From contig CAKUTX010000002.1 of NCBI GenBank assembly GCA_934692485.1, positions 62,001 to 126,000 of the forward strand: DNA of 64,000 nt, read 5' to 3'. Position numbers and translations under genes: made by a program. Origin of the DNA: an uncultured Candidatus Melainabacteria bacterium (GTDB lineage Bacteria; Cyanobacteriota; Vampirovibrionia; Gastranaerophilales; Gastranaerophilaceae). Below are positions 61,730 to 64,000 of the stretch, piece after piece (within the stretch, counting starts at the first letter, position 1; each line of letters starts with the position of its first letter). The notes under the pieces are model-generated. The model made no database searches, was not told the origin of the DNA, and was given only the letters and a program-made list of their open reading frames with translations.

Positions 61730-61764
61730 TTTAGTCGAAATGTAAAAAAATTGTAATCTTTTTA

Positions 61765-62622
61765 TTATGCGTTATAGTAAACTTCTTTTACCAATTGCAA
61801 TATTTCGTTAATAAATTTTCTATAGGCTGCTCTATCAGCCTCTCCTGACAAAATAATATCTGCTTTTGCTGCAGTTGGGTGAACATGTGTCTTTGCTTTG
61901 TCAGAAGCGTTTTTGTATACTTCATCAGCAGAATCACCTAAATCTCTTTCTGCTGCTCGTTTATAAAAACGTTCTTTTTGTACATTATGGGATACATCAA
62001 CGTATATTTTGAAATCAAAAGCATCTACAACTTTATCTGTTAGTGTAAATAGTCCTTCTGAGATAATTATTTTTGATGGCATTGCAAGTTTCACATTATC
62101 GCGTCGAATCGCTGTTCCAGACATATCATATTCCGGCAGATAAACTTTGTTGCCAAAGAGTAACGATTTGATGTGAGTTTTCATTAACTCAAGTTCCAAA
62201 GCTTCAGGAATATCAAGATCATAATGTTTCGCAAATTCCGCAAAACTTCCGGCTTTCTTTACCATATCGGATCTATCATAGTAATAATCATCTGTATTAA
62301 TTCTTGTTATGGCATTTTCTATGCAATATTCGTTTGCAAAGCTTTGAATAGTATTAATTATGTCGTATGCAATGGTCGATTTCCCGCTTGCTGTTTCTCC
62401 GGCTATTCCGATGGAACAAGACCTTGTGATATTGTTGGATAAAAATAAAGCCATTTTTTGAATGGCAGAATTTTTAACCTTGCGGAATATTGAATTATCA
62501 CTATTCATTTCATTTAAGAAAACTTGATTTAATCTCTTTTCAATATAAAGAAAAAGATTTTTTTCGGAGTGTAGAAAACTTTGTTTTAATTCTGTAGTGT
62601 TTTTAATTAATGTATTTTGCAA
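61765..62622 (-). CDS. Uridine-kinase/phosphoribulokinase-like P-loop protein
   Basis: 285 residues, TTG start with AAGGATT upstream. Walker A is GIAGETASGKSTIAYDI (about residue 73), later TRINTDDYYYDRSDM, RRDNVKLAMPSKIIISEGLF and DVSHNVQKERFYKRAAERDL fit the uridine kinase/PRK/CoaA fold with a phosphate-binding Arg cluster. The N-terminal 60 residues (LKQSFLHSEKNLFLYIEKRL) are an unusual helical extension. Substrate not assigned; nucleoside or pantothenate kinase is possible. Confidence 0.75.
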   Translation of the reverse strand: MQNTLIKNTTELKQSFLHSEKNLFLYIEKRLNQVFLNEMNSDNSIFRKVKNSAIQKMALFLSNNITRSCSIGIAGETASGKSTIAYDIINTIQSFANEYCIENAITRINTDDYYYDRSDMVKKAGSFAEFAKHYDLDIPEALELELMKTHIKSLLFGNKVYLPEYDMSGTAIRRDNVKLAMPSKIIISEGLFTLTDKVVDAFDFKIYVDVSHNVQKERFYKRAAERDLGDSADEVYKNASDKAKTHVHPTAAKADIILSGEADRAAYRKFINEILQLVKEVYYNA

Positions 62623-62837
62623 TGTTTAAATCCTTATTTCTTATACAATAAAAATTGAACAAAAAAAAATTTGCCAACTGCTTTTCTATATGTTACCAAA
62701 AATATACAAAAAAAATAGTAAAGTATGTATAAATGTAAAATTTATATTTTTAGAAAATTTTGTGTTACAAAAATGTGTTACAATTTTCTATAGGTAATAT
62801 TTTGAGAAAATTATTTTTACAGATAGGATAGAGCTTT

Positions 62838-64000
62838 ATGAATAAACGTTTATTTACATTTGTTACTGTTTTTTTGATTGTTATTGTGTTTGCAATATTT
62901 AAACACTCTGTAGAGTTTGTATATGTAAATCCGCAAGTTAATACTTCTGTGTTTTCGCATATTGCGAAAACTATATTCCCGTTAGATAATATTATAAAAT
63001 CTGCTGTTGAAAGTTGTAATCAGCAAATAAAGGGTATGAAACTCTTGTATATAAATGGATATGGCTCTGGCTTTTTAAAGGGAAATTCAATTCCAAATGA
63101 TTTAGATTATTCAGTAGGCATTGATTTAGGAAAATTTGAATATGATGGGCAAAATGCAAAAGAAGTTGCAAAAGAAGTTAACAAAAGAATAAATCAGTTT
63201 CAAATAGAGTTTTATAATTCTGTAAACGGAAATAGTTTATTTTACTCGGATTATTCGCCAATAAAAGCTTTGGCTGTGTTCTCAGGGGTAGATTATAATA
63301 ATGTTGATAATATGGCAAAATCAATAAGCAAAGTTATTGAAAATAAAGATTATGTCGTGTATACAAGAAAACAAATGGAAAAAAATGTTGTAATAGACTT
63401 TCCATTTATTTTAAAATCAAATGAAATTTTAATAGAAGACACTCCGCCAATTACGTTATTTTCTGATAATGTGAAGTATAATGATAATTCCCCAAAATTT
63501 TTACGTGAGATAACTATTGTTCCGGATTATTTCATCCAATTAGTTAATACAAAAACAGGTGAGATGAAGAATGTTGAGATAGTGGCAGAAGCTTTTACAG
63601 GTCAAAGGTTACAGTTATCCAGAAGATTTTTTGTCCCAATTGTGTTTACTGGAGAAAATTCTGCAATGTACTTAAAAAATTTAGATTATTTGAATAATGA
63701 AGATGAATATGTATATTACAGATTATTTAATTACGGTAGACATTTGAGAGAAATCCAAAATTTGTCTGTGATGAATAACAATCCTATTAAATTACTGAAA
63801 AGAGTAGCGCAGTGTATGGATTTAATTTATCCTGCTCTAAAAAAGGAAGATGTAGATAATTTGTCCTCAATAATTAGTGAAAATTTGAGTAATGAAGGTA
63901 TTAAAGATTTGAATACTTATACCACAGTAATAGATAATATTTTAAAAATATCAATGAGTTCAAGAATTTATGCAAATGCTTCTATGGACGGTAAAATTCA
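62838..64000 (+). CDS. Membrane-anchored hypothetical protein, 3' end outside the window
   Basis: Open from ATG 62838 (AGGATAGAG upstream) to the window edge, 387 residues so far. An N-terminal hydrophobic helix (FVTVFLIVIVFAIF) anchors it. The rest is soluble, with SGFLKGNSIPNDLDYSVGID, PDYFIQLVNTKTGEMKNVEI and a helical LLKRVAQCMDLIYPALKKED. The family is not recognised. It has A/T-rich codon use like its neighbours. It is the only long gene that runs off the right edge. Confidence 0.7.
   Translation, partial: MNKRLFTFVTVFLIVIVFAIFKHSVEFVYVNPQVNTSVFSHIAKTIFPLDNIIKSAVESCNQQIKGMKLLYINGYGSGFLKGNSIPNDLDYSVGIDLGKFEYDGQNAKEVAKEVNKRINQFQIEFYNSVNGNSLFYSDYSPIKALAVFSGVDYNNVDNMAKSISKVIENKDYVVYTRKQMEKNVVIDFPFILKSNEILIEDTPPITLFSDNVKYNDNSPKFLREITIVPDYFIQLVNTKTGEMKNVEIVAEAFTGQRLQLSRRFFVPIVFTGENSAMYLKNLDYLNNEDEYVYYRLFNYGRHLREIQNLSVMNNNPIKLLKRVAQCMDLIYPALKKEDVDNLSSIISENLSNEGIKDLNTYTTVIDNILKISMSSRIYANASMDGKI

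Overview
The window is AT-rich bacterial chromosome with short intergenic gaps. My best reading is a non-photosynthetic relative of the Cyanobacteria, of the gut Gastranaerophilales (Melainabacteria/Vampirovibrionia) type. This is inferred, not proven. The points in favour are pilin-like proteins starting FTLAEVLITLGIIGVVAALT, a diderm-style AsmA-like protein of 1,483 residues, a threonyl-tRNA synthetase lacking the TGS domain, a rubrerythrin suited to anaerobic life, and several families I cannot place elsewhere. I see no rRNA, tRNA, CRISPR array or prophage.

Layout. 1-9.9 kb: S41 protease, small regulators and membrane peptides, rpsP, an orphan sugar-binding lipoprotein, an AMIN-like envelope protein, era, an OmpR-type regulator and speD. 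10-19.6 kb: an envelope/division set (HExxH lipo- or exported protein, TPR protein, DivIC-like protein, exported protein), gltX, a glycosyltransferase, rsmH with an FtsL-like gene, and a HEPN/MNT pair. 19.8-26.4 kb: a degenerate HD-GYP protein, gyrB, adk, map. 27-29.3 kb is the most unusual segment. It holds a pilin-like gene with a G11 tract just after its start, a repeat-derived leader, a C-terminal codon island that looks like the variable region of a diversity-generating retroelement (DGR), flanking inverted repeats and a candidate small RNA. 29.4-37.5 kb: aroQ, a histidine-kinase-like protein lacking the phospho-acceptor His, a MalK/UgpC ATPase, rubrerythrin, thrS and two tandem pilins. 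38-45 kb: an MFS transporter, a TadZ/CpaE plus degenerate CpaF pair, a lineage-specific membrane protein and uvrB. 45.7-53.4 kb: the AsmA-like protein, lysS, pilT. 53.5-64 kb: recF, a RAYT transposase among REP palindromes, yraN, queF, a DAACS symporter, a WecG-type glycosyltransferase, an orphan transketolase N-half, a YhcH-like protein, a paralogue of the 42-kb membrane protein, a uridine-kinase-like protein, and a gene running off the end.

Two patterns recur across the window. First, at least ten genes have a -10 hexamer placed exactly six bases before the ATG, so the start codon itself should be the transcription start (leaderless mRNA). Second, four leftward genes, two of them clear paralogues, share an upstream CTAGC-A6/7-T4 element about 24-26 bases before a -10-like hexamer. 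Several signalling or motor proteins (HD-GYP, histidine kinase, CpaF) have lost catalytic residues, which suggests re-use as non-enzymatic regulators or scaffolds.
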